Shown here one piece after another: positions 43,389-52,876 of a DNA stretch of 64,000 nt. A program made the position numbers and the translations under genes. This DNA is from JAAFJM01 sp964529175. GTDB taxonomy: Bacteria > Bacteroidota > Bacteroidia > UKL13-3. Position 1 is the stretch's first letter. Each line of letters starts with the position of its first letter. The notes beneath the pieces were generated by a model. That model did not search any database. It worked only from the letters and a program-made list of their open reading frames with translations, and was not told where the DNA came from. The stretch spans positions 1 through 64,000 of the forward strand of contig CAZGVO010000010.1 in NCBI GenBank assembly GCA_964529175.1, read 5' to 3'.

Positions 43389-44789
43389 ATGAAAAAGATA
43401 ATACTAGCAGCATCTATAGCCATTTTAAGTGTAATGGCAAATGCACAAACCAAGGTATCGTTACCAAGTTTTACTAAAATAGTAGTACCAGCTAATTTTG
43501 AAGTTAAACTACAGCAAAGTGAAAAAAATGAAGTTTCTTATCAAGATGCAGATTCAAAAAATACCAATATTTCAGCATTAGAAAAAGGAGCAACAGTAAG
43601 TAACAATACTTTAAATTTTGATTTGGCTCCATTCGGAAGCAATTTACCAGTTGAGGTTATAGTTTATGTAAATAACTTAGAAGAAATTAAACTAGAATCG
43701 AATGCTACTATGAAAATGAGTGGCGATAGTGCAATCAAATCAAAAAGCTTGAAAATTTCGGCTGATGGTGCTACTAAAATGGAATTATATGTAGATGTTG
43801 AAAAACTAGAAGCTAAAATTAATGGCGCAAGCAAGTTAAGTTTAGATGGAAAAGTTACTGAAGGTAATTTAGAAGCTACAGGCGCATCAAAAATAGAAGC
43901 TGATGGAACTGCCTTTGAAAATGCAGTGGTAGAAGCTAGCGGTGCATCAAAAATATTGATTACCGTAAAAAATAATTTAAAAGCCCAAGCAAGCGGTTTA
44001 TCAAAAATTGAATACACTGGCAATCCTAAAAATGTAGAAAAAGAAGTTTCAGGTGGTTCAAAAGTAGAGCAAGTAAATGGCGATGGCGAAGATGGAAAAG
44101 TTGAAATTTCGATTGGAGCTAAAAAGGGAAAAAAAGGCAAACATAAAAAACACAGCACTGAAATGGAAACTGCTTTTGGTGGAATAGAATTGGGTGTTAG
44201 CTCATTTGTTACCCCTGATTTTAATACTTCACTTGCTGCATCAAATAAAAATTTAGAAACCAATATTGGTAGCTCGTGGCGCTTTGCCTTAAACTTTGGC
44301 GACTGGGATTTACCTATAGTAAAAGGCCGTTTAGCATTAACTACAGGTTTGGGCTTAAGCTTTGATCATTATGGTTTCAAAAACAAAGATTCGATGATAA
44401 GTGATAATAACCAACAATTAACTTTTGTTGCTCCCGCAGCCACTTTAAGCACCAATCGTTTATATCAGTTTAACTTTACATTGCCATTATTGGTTAAGTA
44501 TAATACTAATTATAATAAACACGATAAAAGATTTTATACCGCTTTTGGTGTTATGATAAAATACGCGGCTGTAAATCATATCAAAACAGTGTATAGCAAA
44601 AACAGTGTTGATTACGAAACAGTAGCCAGTGGCGATTATTTTGTTAACCGTTTAGGTGCTGATGCTACAGTTAGAATTGGATATGGTGCAGTAAGTGTAT
44701 TTGCTAATTACGGTTTGGTTCCATTATTCGATACCAATAAAGTAGCCGATACCAGAACAGCACAAGCAGGATTAGCATTAAACTTTTAA
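43389..44789 (+). CDS. GIN-domain (DUF2807) protein with outer-membrane barrel
   Basis: 466 residues from the ATG at 43389; the upstream open codons precede a clear signal peptide (MKKIILAASIAILSVMANAQ). Residues about 22-220 form a right-handed beta-solenoid of the GIN (DUF2807) type, with repeated blades ending in G-A-S-K or G-A-T-K (ADGATKMEL, NGASKLSLDG, TGASKIEADG, SGASKILITV, SGLSKIEYTG). A basic linker GKKGKHKKH (about 245) follows. Residues 260-466 look like an eight-strand barrel ending QAGLALNF. The protein may display a solenoid head on a barrel; the role is unknown. Confidence 0.75.
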   Translation: MKKIILAASIAILSVMANAQTKVSLPSFTKIVVPANFEVKLQQSEKNEVSYQDADSKNTNISALEKGATVSNNTLNFDLAPFGSNLPVEVIVYVNNLEEIKLESNATMKMSGDSAIKSKSLKISADGATKMELYVDVEKLEAKINGASKLSLDGKVTEGNLEATGASKIEADGTAFENAVVEASGASKILITVKNNLKAQASGLSKIEYTGNPKNVEKEVSGGSKVEQVNGDGEDGKVEISIGAKKGKKGKHKKHSTEMETAFGGIELGVSSFVTPDFNTSLAASNKNLETNIGSSWRFALNFGDWDLPIVKGRLALTTGLGLSFDHYGFKNKDSMISDNNQQLTFVAPAATLSTNRLYQFNFTLPLLVKYNTNYNKHDKRFYTAFGVMIKYAAVNHIKTVYSKNSVDYETVASGDYFVNRLGADATVRIGYGAVSVFANYGLVPLFDTNKVADTRTAQAGLALNF

Positions 44790-44814
44790 TAACATTATTA
44801 GTAAATATGATTTA

Positions 44815-44848
44815 AAAACTGCCTCAAAACTTGAGGCAGTTTTTTTTG
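44815..44848 (+). terminator. Terminator of GIN-domain gene
   Basis: AAAACTGCCTCAA-AAC-TTGAGGCAGTTTTTTTT: a 13-bp stem with a T run. Confidence 0.85.
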
Positions 44849-44916
44849 TTACCTTAAATACTAATTGGCAGTTAAATACACTAAAAAATTAACGGCAAGA
44901 TTATTGACCATAATAA

Positions 44917-45852
44917 TTGCACAAATACACAAAAACAGGTTTGGATATCCAGCAGATAAATACCGTAAATAATAGTAATAGTTTGATTATCAATAGCGAT
45001 GAGTATGAGTTGTTATTGAAAAACTTGGATATAATACCTACATCCGATTTTTTACCTTCTACCATAAATTTTTGGAACAATGCAAATCAGGTACAAATAT
45101 TTAAGTTAGAAAATGCCATTTTGTTAGTATTGTTCAATCCGCCATTTGGCAATGCTTTTTCACATTTATTGGTAAATAATTTAACTGATAATTTGGTAGC
45201 AATGGCTACACAAAAAACCAAAGAATTAGGAATTAATAAGCTGAAAATAAGTTACTTAGAAGTACTTGAAAATCAAGATGTTATAAATAAATTACAGCCA
45301 GAAACCGATGAGTTTGAATACATTTATAATTTAATAGATTTAGCTCAATTGCAAGGCAGCAAATACAAAAAACAACGCAATGCATATGCAAAAGCTTTGA
45401 AAGAAAATAGTGAACTTACTATTGAAATTTCTGATTTAGCTTCAGTTGATGATAAAACAGAAATCAAGCTATTTTGCCAAGATTGTATGCAAATAAAATC
45501 GGATAGAAACCATGCCAATGAGCCTAATTTGCAAAAGGAATGGTTGGCTTTTCAGAAATGCATTGATTTAAGCAGTAGCCTGAATTTAAAAATAATAAAG
45601 CTGTATGCAAATCAAAAATTAAGTGGATTGCTTATTTACGAAGAGTTTAATAAAGAATGGATAGTAGGTCATTTTTTTAAAACATATTTGGGTTTAGGCA
45701 TGTATTTGTTAAATCAATTGAGTGTGGCTTTGTCGGAACAAGGTTTTAAATACTTTAATTTTCAGGAAGATAGGGGAGTTGAAAGTTTACGCTACTTTAA
45801 ACAACAGTTAAATCCTGCTTTTCAGTTAAAAACCTATAGTATTGCACTTTAG
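44917..45852 (+). CDS. DUF2156 / PG lysyltransferase C-domain-like protein
   Basis: 311 residues beginning at TTG; no in-frame ATG precedes it. The middle segment LAQLQGSKYKKQRNAYAKAL (about 148-167) is the characteristic L-x-G-x-x-x-x-x-x-R-N motif of the DUF2156 domain, a double GNAT fold that in MprF transfers lysine or alanine from aminoacyl-tRNA to phosphatidylglycerol. The second GNAT half follows (LSGLLIYEE, GMYLLNQLSVALSEQGFKYFNFQEDRG). There is no MprF membrane domain, so the substrate is open. The stop codon directly abuts the ATG of the next gene. Confidence 0.75.
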   Translation: MHKYTKTGLDIQQINTVNNSNSLIINSDEYELLLKNLDIIPTSDFLPSTINFWNNANQVQIFKLENAILLVLFNPPFGNAFSHLLVNNLTDNLVAMATQKTKELGINKLKISYLEVLENQDVINKLQPETDEFEYIYNLIDLAQLQGSKYKKQRNAYAKALKENSELTIEISDLASVDDKTEIKLFCQDCMQIKSDRNHANEPNLQKEWLAFQKCIDLSSSLNLKIIKLYANQKLSGLLIYEEFNKEWIVGHFFKTYLGLGMYLLNQLSVALSEQGFKYFNFQEDRGVESLRYFKQQLNPAFQLKTYSIAL

Positions 45853-46386
45853 ATGAATCAACTCTTAAATAGACTATTGTTGTTTTTAACAGGAGCAACC
45901 ACCTTTACTGTAATTAATTACAGTTTTGATTTTGTATTGTACCCATTTGCCTTATACAAATTAGGTGTTGTGGTTGGTTTTTTCACCATGATGTTCTTAT
46001 CGTTTTTATTTTGCTGGGCTTATTTTATTATTTACGATTACTTAAAACGCGATTTTTTAGGCATTGAATTTTCGAAAGAAAAAATGAGCAATATTATAGC
46101 CAGCGATGACAGTGTTGGTTTAAAATTGTTGTTAGTTAGAGTATTGCGTAAAAGCAGAGCTATCTTGTTTGTGTTTCTTTCTATTTACTTCGATCCTTTT
46201 GTGGCCGTAGCTTTTGAGCGCAAAGGTAATTTTGCCTATAATGGTTTAAGCGCCCGCGATTGGCGTTTGTTTATATTAAGTTTGATTATTAGCAATGGTT
46301 TTTGGTCAACTACAGTATTTGCTGGCCTTTCCTTCTTTGAGTTTTTATTTAAATTAGTAAAAGATTGGTGGCAAGCCTTTGGCTAG
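45853..46386 (+). CDS. Integral membrane protein, unknown
   Basis: 177 residues with four hydrophobic spans (about 7-22, 38-63, 101-118 and 138-160). A charged loop YLKRDFLGIEFSKEKMSNII lies after the second, and a FDPFVAVAFERKG segment follows the third. No family is known to me. It starts at the base after the stop of the DUF2156 gene, so they are translated from one message and may act together at the membrane. Confidence 0.6.
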   Translation: MNQLLNRLLLFLTGATTFTVINYSFDFVLYPFALYKLGVVVGFFTMMFLSFLFCWAYFIIYDYLKRDFLGIEFSKEKMSNIIASDDSVGLKLLLVRVLRKSRAILFVFLSIYFDPFVAVAFERKGNFAYNGLSARDWRLFILSLIISNGFWSTTVFAGLSFFEFLFKLVKDWWQAFG

Positions 46387-48644
46387 TTAGTTTTAATAGC
46401 TTTAAGCGTAAACACCTTTTCATTATACGATATTTTTATAAAATAGATTCCACTATTTAAAGCATTTAAATCGGCAATTTCATAATTAAATTGTTTACTA
46501 GTATTGATAAAAGTATTCGTAGAAATTAACCTTCCAGAAATATCATAAAGTTGAACTGAAAAAGTCTGATTTAATGTATTTGAATTTACATTTATAAAAA
46601 TACACTCCTTAAATGGATTTGGATTAATTCCAAAACTTGCTAAAAATGGTGCTTTTACACTTATTGTTTTTGAATAATTATATTGCCCATCTAAATCAAC
46701 TTGCTTTAATCGGTAGTAAATATTATCGTTTAATTCTGTGGTTTTATCCAAATTAGTTAAATTGTCTAAGTAGCTGTATTTGCTTACGGTATTGGCATTT
46801 GTTCTTCCATTAACTATTCCTATTTTAATAAAATTTTGGTTATTGGTAGAACGTTCAATTTCATAACATTTATTATTTATTTCTTGAGCCGTTTGCCAAT
46901 CAAGTTGCACATCGTTGTTTACATTTCTGCCTGTAAAACTTAACCATTTTACAGGTAAAGTAGCTGTTAAAGTAACTCCACTGGCTATAATTGAAAACGC
47001 TTGAGGATTGTTATTTTGTAAATTATTTTTATGTGTAACCCTAATGGTATAATTTCCACTTGGTAAGTTAGGTATATAAATTTGTTCTACATTATCTCTA
47101 AAATTATCACCATTTGTAGCTGCTGCGCTTGGCACACTTGGATTTAAAATATATGGGTAATAAACCACATTGGTGCTATTGTTTATCAATCTTATATCTA
47201 AATCGTTAATTAACTTTTTAGTAGTATCATTATAAGCTGGCGCACCTACTATGGCTGGAGGATCTGTCCAACATAAGGTAGTTTTAAAAGTATCTAAACC
47301 ATTTACATTTATTATAAATTTAAAGGTATCGTTATTATTTAAGTTATGCTCTTTTATAAAATTTTTACTTGAATCTGTAATGGTTTTTGCAGCTTTGGCA
47401 GCATTTAATAAACCCCAGCCACTTTCGTAATTTGGTCCTAAAGTTGTTTTTAAATTATTGGCAGTATGAATGGCTAATCCTTTTAAAGATGAAGCCTTCA
47501 TGTATTTTCCTTTTAAGTTAAAATAATGTTGTTGTACCAAAAGTAAACTTGCTGCAGCTCCTGGCGATGAAATAGAGGTTCCTCCTAAACTTCCATAAGC
47601 CGAATCGTTGGTGCTGGTTGGGGTAGATGATGTATTGGTTCCGCAGACCAAATCAGGTTTAATGCGTCCATCATCTGTTGGTCCCCAACTGCTAAAGCTA
47701 ATAGTATTAACTGGTGGCGCTACAAAACCATTTGGCAAAATATCAATAGCGCCAACTGTTAATATATTTTTTGCAGTTCCATAAGTTACTATGCAATCAT
47801 ATGGACCTACTGCATCGCGAATGGCGGTAGTGTAAACCCAATTGGTTCCGTCAAAAATATAATGAGGGGTGCCAGCAGCCACATTATTACCTCTGTCGTT
47901 TCCAGCAGCTTTTACAATTAAATAATTAGGATTAGCCCACGAAATGCTATCAAACTCTTTGGTGCGGGAATCGTAAAAGCCAAATTTCCAATCTTTTGTG
48001 GCGTTTAAAGTAGTATCGCCAAGCCAATATTGGTATCCACCAGAAAAAATCCAAGCAGCAGCATTGGCGTAAGAGTGATTTGAAAGTAATAAACCATTTG
48101 CAGCCGCAGCCATTTCAGCTCTGTCGTTGGTAAAATCCCAAGCTTTTAAATTGGTTTGATAAGCAATTCCTTTTGCTGTGCTAGTTATTCCGGTTGCTAT
48201 CATTAAACCAGCAACATTGTTTGAATGCGATGAAAAATTAGCTGGTGTATCTATTTGGGTAACTCGTCCTAAAAATTCTCGGTGGGTTAATCTAATTTTT
48301 CCACTATCCCAAATTCCTAGAGCATTCATACCACTTCCACTGATACTTAAACCAAGTAATCCACTTGGCCAAAGTTGATTAGCATTAACTGTAGCTGCTA
48401 GACCAATATTAGAGCACGTAACTTTGTATTCAGGAAAACCGTTATTGCCAAATCCATCAAAAGCAATAGTTCTGCTATTTTCCTCAATTGGTGTTATATT
48501 TAGAAAAGGTGGTTTTAGTAATTGTTTACCTTTAATTAAGTCATTTTCATACTTTAACCTTAAGGCATTAGCATAAAACCCTAAATCTTGCGATAACAAA
48601 ATTATTGGACTGACTATGAATAACAGAAGTAAGTTTTTTTTCAT
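46383..48644 (-). CDS. Subtilisin-like (S8) protease with T9SS sorting domain
   Basis: 753 residues from the MKK at 48644, with a signal peptide ending LLSQ. The catalytic triad can be read as D113 in LGIWDSGKIR, H140 in FSSHSNNVAGLM (a variant of H-G-T-x-V-A-G) and a serine near 356 in GGTSISSPG. A proprotein-convertase-like beta domain with LCWTDPP ... LINDLDIRL follows. The C-terminus (FGINPNPF, QLYDISGRLIS, LNSGIYFIKI) is a type A T9SS sorting domain. It should be secreted across the outer membrane and degrade proteins outside. Its stop overlaps the convergent membrane-protein gene by 4 bp. Confidence 0.88.
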   Translation of the reverse strand: MKKNLLLLFIVSPIILLSQDLGFYANALRLKYENDLIKGKQLLKPPFLNITPIEENSRTIAFDGFGNNGFPEYKVTCSNIGLAATVNANQLWPSGLLGLSISGSGMNALGIWDSGKIRLTHREFLGRVTQIDTPANFSSHSNNVAGLMIATGITSTAKGIAYQTNLKAWDFTNDRAEMAAAANGLLLSNHSYANAAAWIFSGGYQYWLGDTTLNATKDWKFGFYDSRTKEFDSISWANPNYLIVKAAGNDRGNNVAAGTPHYIFDGTNWVYTTAIRDAVGPYDCIVTYGTAKNILTVGAIDILPNGFVAPPVNTISFSSWGPTDDGRIKPDLVCGTNTSSTPTSTNDSAYGSLGGTSISSPGAAASLLLVQQHYFNLKGKYMKASSLKGLAIHTANNLKTTLGPNYESGWGLLNAAKAAKTITDSSKNFIKEHNLNNNDTFKFIINVNGLDTFKTTLCWTDPPAIVGAPAYNDTTKKLINDLDIRLINNSTNVVYYPYILNPSVPSAAATNGDNFRDNVEQIYIPNLPSGNYTIRVTHKNNLQNNNPQAFSIIASGVTLTATLPVKWLSFTGRNVNNDVQLDWQTAQEINNKCYEIERSTNNQNFIKIGIVNGRTNANTVSKYSYLDNLTNLDKTTELNDNIYYRLKQVDLDGQYNYSKTISVKAPFLASFGINPNPFKECIFINVNSNTLNQTFSVQLYDISGRLISTNTFINTSKQFNYEIADLNALNSGIYFIKISYNEKVFTLKAIKTN

Positions 48645-48834
48645 ACCAAACAATTGTATGGCAAATTAATAATAAATAAACAAAAAGTAATGTTAATTAT
48701 TTCTATCCTATTTAAGCGCTATTATTACTAACAAATCTTATCAACATAGTACATAAAAATCATTAGCCATTGTATTTATTTTATTTTACGTTTGAATGTT
48801 ATTAATCCCCATAAGTGGAGAGCATTTTAAAAGT

Positions 48835-51549
48835 ATGAAAATAGGTATATTTTTTGGTGGCAATAGCCGCGAGCGCGAGGTAAGTTTTGCAGGTGGACGC
48901 ACCGTTTATGATAATTTAGATAAAACACTTTTTGAAGCCATTCCTGTTTTTGTGGATAGCTTTAATAACTTTGTTTTGCTGGATTGGGAGTATATTTACA
49001 AAGGTTCCATTCGCGATTTTTATCCGCCTGTTTCAGCTTTAAAAAACCAAAAAACTGAGGTGCAAGTATATGCCGAAAATTTGGCCACTGCGCATGAGGA
49101 TAATGGTAAATCATTGATAAAGAAATTAGGAAAAACCATTAAACCTGAAGAATTAAAAGGTTTAATTGATTTTGCTTTTTTAGCTTTACATGGCGCCAAT
49201 GGCGAAGATGGAACCATACAAGGTTTGTTGGAGTTTATGGATATTCCTTACAGTGGTTCGGGTATTATGCCAAGTGCTTTGGGAATGAATAAACGCCTGC
49301 AAAAACAATTAATGAAAAGTGCAGGAATGAATGTTCCTAAATACTTTTCGTTTACTAAAAATCAATTGCCTGATTTAAAAAATATTTATAAAAAAGTAAT
49401 CAATGAAGTTGGTTTTCCATTTGTAGTGAAGCCTGCTAATCAAGGAAGTTCGGTGGGTGTTTCTGTAATTAGTGCCGATAATTTTGACCAATTTGAACAA
49501 GCGGTTTTAAAATCGTTTTTTATACAACAGGTGTCGGCTAGTGAATGGGTAAATTTAGACCAAAAAGCCAAAACACAATTCATTCAAAAAATTACTGATG
49601 TTAAAGAAGGAATTGGATTACCTGCTATAGTTACTGTTAATGGACAAAAAGAATTAATTTATAACCCTGATGATTTATGGCCACTGTTTGACGAAGAATT
49701 TGGCGCTTCGACAAGCTCAGCGACCAGATCAAAAATCAAAAATCAAAAATCAGAAATCCGTTTAGAAAGTATTTACTCTGAAACGGAATGTTTAATTGAA
49801 GGATTTATTGAAGGTAGAGAGTTTAGTTGCATTGTACTAAAAAATGAAGATGGAACAGCTGTAGCGCTGCCTCCAACTGAAATAGTTAAAGGCAAAGAAG
49901 TATATGATTACCGCAGTAAATATTTACCAGGTTTAAGCCGAAAAATTACCCCGATTGATATTGCTGAAAGCAAAATAGATGAAATACGAAAAGCTTGCGA
50001 GCAATTGTTCACCTTCTTTAATTTCCATGTTTATGCTCGTATTGACGGATTTATAAATAACCAAGGTGAGTTGTTTTTAAACGACCCAAATACCACAAGC
50101 GGTATGATGCCTTCGAGTTTCTTTTTTCATCAAGCAGCCGAAATTGGTTTAAACCCATCGCAATTTTTAACTTATATCATCCGTACTTCATTAGCAGAAA
50201 GAGCTTATTCGCAGCAAGTTCATTTTCATCATATCGAATTATTGAATCATTTAGATGCAAAAATTGCTAGCAATAAAAAACAAAAAAGCACTAAAAAACG
50301 CGTAGCGGTGTTTATGGGTGGCTATTCAACAGAGCGTCATATTTCGGTAGAGAGTGGAAGAAATATTTACGAAAAATTAGCTTCTTCGGCTAAATACCAA
50401 CCTTTTCCGGTTTTTGTAACAGGTAATGATAGCGCACATGAACTTTGGTTATTGCCGGTTAATGTTATGCTAAAAGACAATGCTGATGATATAAAAGAAA
50501 AATTGAGCAGTTATAAACGCTTGCCAATTATGAATAAAATTATTGCTGAATGCAAACCGATAATTGATAAATATGGCAATGCCGAAAGTCAATTATTTGC
50601 TCCTAAAAAAATTGAATACAAAGATTTGAAAAAAATGGCCGATGCAGTGTTTATTGCATTACATGGTCGTCCGGGTGAAGATGGAACTGTTCAAACTTAT
50701 TTGAATAAACTAAAAATTCCATACAATGGAAGTGGTGTTGAAAGCAGCCGTATTACCATTAATAAATACGATACCAACGAATTGCTTAAAAAGCATAAAA
50801 TTCTGGTTGCTGAACATATGTTGGTTCAACAAAAAGATTGGAAAAAAAATGTCGATGAAATTATCAAAAAGGTGGAAGCTATTGGTTATCCTTTAATTGC
50901 AAAACCAGCTGATGATGGCTGTAGCAGTGCCGTTAAAAAAATTAAAACCAGACAAGACCTTATCAATTATGCGGAAGGAGTTTTCCGTCCGCTAGAAATA
51001 ATGGAAGCCGAATTAGCAGAAAGATTGGGATTAAAACCAAAAGAAGAGTTTCCAATGAAGGCTTATTTTTTAGTAGAAAAATTTGTTGAGAAAGGAAATG
51101 CCAAACATTTTTTAGAAGTTACTGGAGGTTTAATAACGCATTTTAAAGGTAGTAAATTAACTTATGAAATGTTTGAACCAAGCGAAACTTTGGCCGAAGG
51201 CGAAATATTATCGTTAGAGGAAAAGTTTTTAGCTGGACAAGGACAAAACATTACACCGAGTAGGTTTAGTAAAAATGCAAAAGCGCAAGCCGAAATAAGC
51301 AAAAAAGTACAAGAGGTTTTGAAAAAAACGGCTAAGGCCTTAAATGTAGAGGGTTATTGCCGCATTGATGCTTTTGTGAGGATTTACGATAAAAATAGGG
51401 TAGAGGTAGTGATTATTGAAATTAACTCATTACCTGGAATGACTCCCGCAACGGCTATTTTCCATCAATGTGCTTTAAACAATTATAAACCTTACGAGTT
51501 TATTGATAGTATATTAGAATTTGGCGCAGCCAAAATGGGAGTAAAATAA
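48835..51549 (+). CDS. ddl: Tandem D-alanine-D-alanine ligase fusion
   Basis: 904 residues made of two complete Ddl (ATP-grasp) units. The start is taken at the ATG at 48835 (MKIGIFFGGNSREREVS), the family start. Unit 1 (about 1-470): ALHGANGEDGTIQ, VKPANQGSSVGVSV, and a closing motif LNDPNTTSGMMPSS in which the usual E-x-N metal pair reads D-P-N. Unit 2 (about 488-904): VAVFMGGYSTERHISVESG, ALHGRPGEDGTVQ, AKPADDGCSSAV, and a canonical EINSLPGMTPAT. Ddl makes the D-Ala-D-Ala dipeptide of peptidoglycan. About 18 residues (289-307) of unit 1 are encoded by an interspersed repeat. pdxH follows after 2 bp. Confidence 0.88.
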   Translation: MKIGIFFGGNSREREVSFAGGRTVYDNLDKTLFEAIPVFVDSFNNFVLLDWEYIYKGSIRDFYPPVSALKNQKTEVQVYAENLATAHEDNGKSLIKKLGKTIKPEELKGLIDFAFLALHGANGEDGTIQGLLEFMDIPYSGSGIMPSALGMNKRLQKQLMKSAGMNVPKYFSFTKNQLPDLKNIYKKVINEVGFPFVVKPANQGSSVGVSVISADNFDQFEQAVLKSFFIQQVSASEWVNLDQKAKTQFIQKITDVKEGIGLPAIVTVNGQKELIYNPDDLWPLFDEEFGASTSSATRSKIKNQKSEIRLESIYSETECLIEGFIEGREFSCIVLKNEDGTAVALPPTEIVKGKEVYDYRSKYLPGLSRKITPIDIAESKIDEIRKACEQLFTFFNFHVYARIDGFINNQGELFLNDPNTTSGMMPSSFFFHQAAEIGLNPSQFLTYIIRTSLAERAYSQQVHFHHIELLNHLDAKIASNKKQKSTKKRVAVFMGGYSTERHISVESGRNIYEKLASSAKYQPFPVFVTGNDSAHELWLLPVNVMLKDNADDIKEKLSSYKRLPIMNKIIAECKPIIDKYGNAESQLFAPKKIEYKDLKKMADAVFIALHGRPGEDGTVQTYLNKLKIPYNGSGVESSRITINKYDTNELLKKHKILVAEHMLVQQKDWKKNVDEIIKKVEAIGYPLIAKPADDGCSSAVKKIKTRQDLINYAEGVFRPLEIMEAELAERLGLKPKEEFPMKAYFLVEKFVEKGNAKHFLEVTGGLITHFKGSKLTYEMFEPSETLAEGEILSLEEKFLAGQGQNITPSRFSKNAKAQAEISKKVQEVLKKTAKALNVEGYCRIDAFVRIYDKNRVEVVIIEINSLPGMTPATAIFHQCALNNYKPYEFIDSILEFGAAKMGVK
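49703..49757. repeat. Interspersed repeat inside ddl coding sequence
   Basis: TTCGACAAGCTCAGCGACC (49707-49725) is the same element that flanks the GIY-YIG gene at 58.6-59.0 kb, followed by (ATCAAAA)-type low-complexity text to about 49757. It keeps the ddl frame open and inserts residues reading ASTSSATRSKIKNQKSEI. Confidence 0.75.
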
Positions 51550-51551
51550 AA

Positions 51552-52190
51552 ATGAATATAGCTGATATTAGAACTGATTATACTTTAAAAAGTTTTGACG
51601 AAAAAGACTTACTAACCAATGCTTTTGAGCAATTTGAAATTTGGTTTGATGAAGCCATAAAAGCAGAGGTTTTAGAACCCAATGCCATGACTTTAGCAAC
51701 CATTAGCCCAAGCGGATTTCCGGCAGCGCGTATAGTGCTTTTAAAAGGAATTGAAGCAAATGGATTGGAATTTTTTACCAATTACCAAAGCAATAAAGGC
51801 CACGATATAGACCATAATAACAAGGTTGCTTTGGTATTTTTTTGGCCAGAATTGCAACGCCAAGTACGCATAGTTGGCACTGCTCAAAAAATGTCGGACA
51901 AAAAATCGGATTTATACTTTAATAGCCGCCCTTTGGGAAGTAGAATTGGTGCCCACGCTTCACCACAAAGTAAGGTAATTCCAAGCAGGGTACTTTTGGA
52001 GGAAAGTGTAAAGAAAATGGATGCTTTATTTAGCGAAGAGCCACTTTTACGTCCAATAAACTGGGGTGGTTATGTAGTAAATCCAATTAGCTTCGAATTT
52101 TGGCAAGGCCGCAGCAGTAGGCTGCACGATAGATTTTTATATACTTTACAAACCGATAGTAATTGGAAAATAGAGCGACTAGCACCTTAA
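51552..52190 (+). CDS. pdxH: Pyridoxamine 5'-phosphate oxidase
   Basis: 212 residues. Oxidises PNP or PMP to pyridoxal 5'-phosphate with FMN and O2. Family signatures: PNAMTLATISPSGFPAARIVLLK (FMN site), FFTNYQSNKGHDI, FFWPELQRQVRIVG, and the C-terminal EFWQGRSSRLHDRFLY with the conserved R-x-H and final RLAP. It follows ddl by 2 bp, so the two form an operon; the link may be that alanine racemase and transaminases feeding Ddl depend on PLP. Confidence 0.95.
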   Translation: MNIADIRTDYTLKSFDEKDLLTNAFEQFEIWFDEAIKAEVLEPNAMTLATISPSGFPAARIVLLKGIEANGLEFFTNYQSNKGHDIDHNNKVALVFFWPELQRQVRIVGTAQKMSDKKSDLYFNSRPLGSRIGAHASPQSKVIPSRVLLEESVKKMDALFSEEPLLRPINWGGYVVNPISFEFWQGRSSRLHDRFLYTLQTDSNWKIERLAP

Positions 52191-52370
52191 GTATTTATAG
52201 ATTTTTGATTTGGAGATTTGGGTATTGATTAATTATTAAATTGTTAGAATTGATGAATTGCTTTTTTGGGGCCGCTGATTCTATTGAATCGTTAGCGATT
52301 CCAAAACACCAATAATACTCAGCTAACAATATGATAATTACATAATCTATTCATCTTTAAATCAACAAAT

Positions 52371-52402
52371 TTGTTTAACAACATATATTACACCTATATT
52401 TG
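52371..52402 (+). promoter_or_regulatory. Promoter of queD-fabD
   Basis: TTG (52371-52373), a 21-nt spacer and TATATTTG (52395-52402) match the Bacteroidota consensus; the ATG follows after 24 nt. The preceding gap also holds an imperfect palindrome, GCTGATTC ... GAATCGTTAGC (about 52273-52296). Confidence 0.6.
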
Positions 52403-52426
52403 CCAAGTTTTTTAAAAAAAGTTTAA

Positions 52427-52852
52427 ATGGCTGATAAACAGAAAATAGTATATATTACTCGTAGAGAGCGTTTTAACGCGGCTCACAAATTGTATAATCC
52501 TAATTGGACACCACAAGAAAATGAAGATTTTTTTGGTAAATGTTCTAATAAATATTACCACGGACATAATTTTGAATTGTTTGTTACAGTTAAGGGAATT
52601 GCTAGTTTAGAAACTGGTATGGTAATAGATTTAAAGCAATTAAAAAAAATAATCAAGGAAGAAATTATTGAAAAAATTGACCATAGAAATTTAAACGAAG
52701 ATGTAGATTTTATGAAAGGAATTATTCCTTCTATAGAAAATATCATTGTTGAAATATGGAATATTTTAGAAGAAAAGCTTGGAAAAGGAGCGCTTCATTA
52801 CATAAAACTTACTGAAACTGAAAATAACTACGTAGAATATTACGGAGAATAA
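52427..52852 (+). CDS. queD: 6-carboxytetrahydropterin synthase (QueD/PTPS family)
   Basis: 141 residues. Zinc ligands H20 (RFNAAHKL), H45 and H47 (YYHGHNF); nucleophile C39 in FGKCSN; catalytic dyad D85-H86 in KIDHRNLN; and the substrate-binding glutamate in LTETENN. QueD converts dihydroneopterin triphosphate to 6-carboxytetrahydropterin for queuosine/7-deazaguanine synthesis; related PTPS enzymes make tetrahydropterin. No other que gene is in view. fabD follows after 24 bp. Confidence 0.88.
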   Translation: MADKQKIVYITRRERFNAAHKLYNPNWTPQENEDFFGKCSNKYYHGHNFELFVTVKGIASLETGMVIDLKQLKKIIKEEIIEKIDHRNLNEDVDFMKGIIPSIENIIVEIWNILEEKLGKGALHYIKLTETENNYVEYYGE

Positions 52853-52876
52853 ATTCAATCTTAAAACTACTAAAAC

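Noticed and set aside
43664..44263. 199-codon minus-strand frame within the GIN-domain gene
   Set aside because: Antisense to regular solenoid repeats; long antisense frames are expected from their repeated Ala/Ser/Lys codons.
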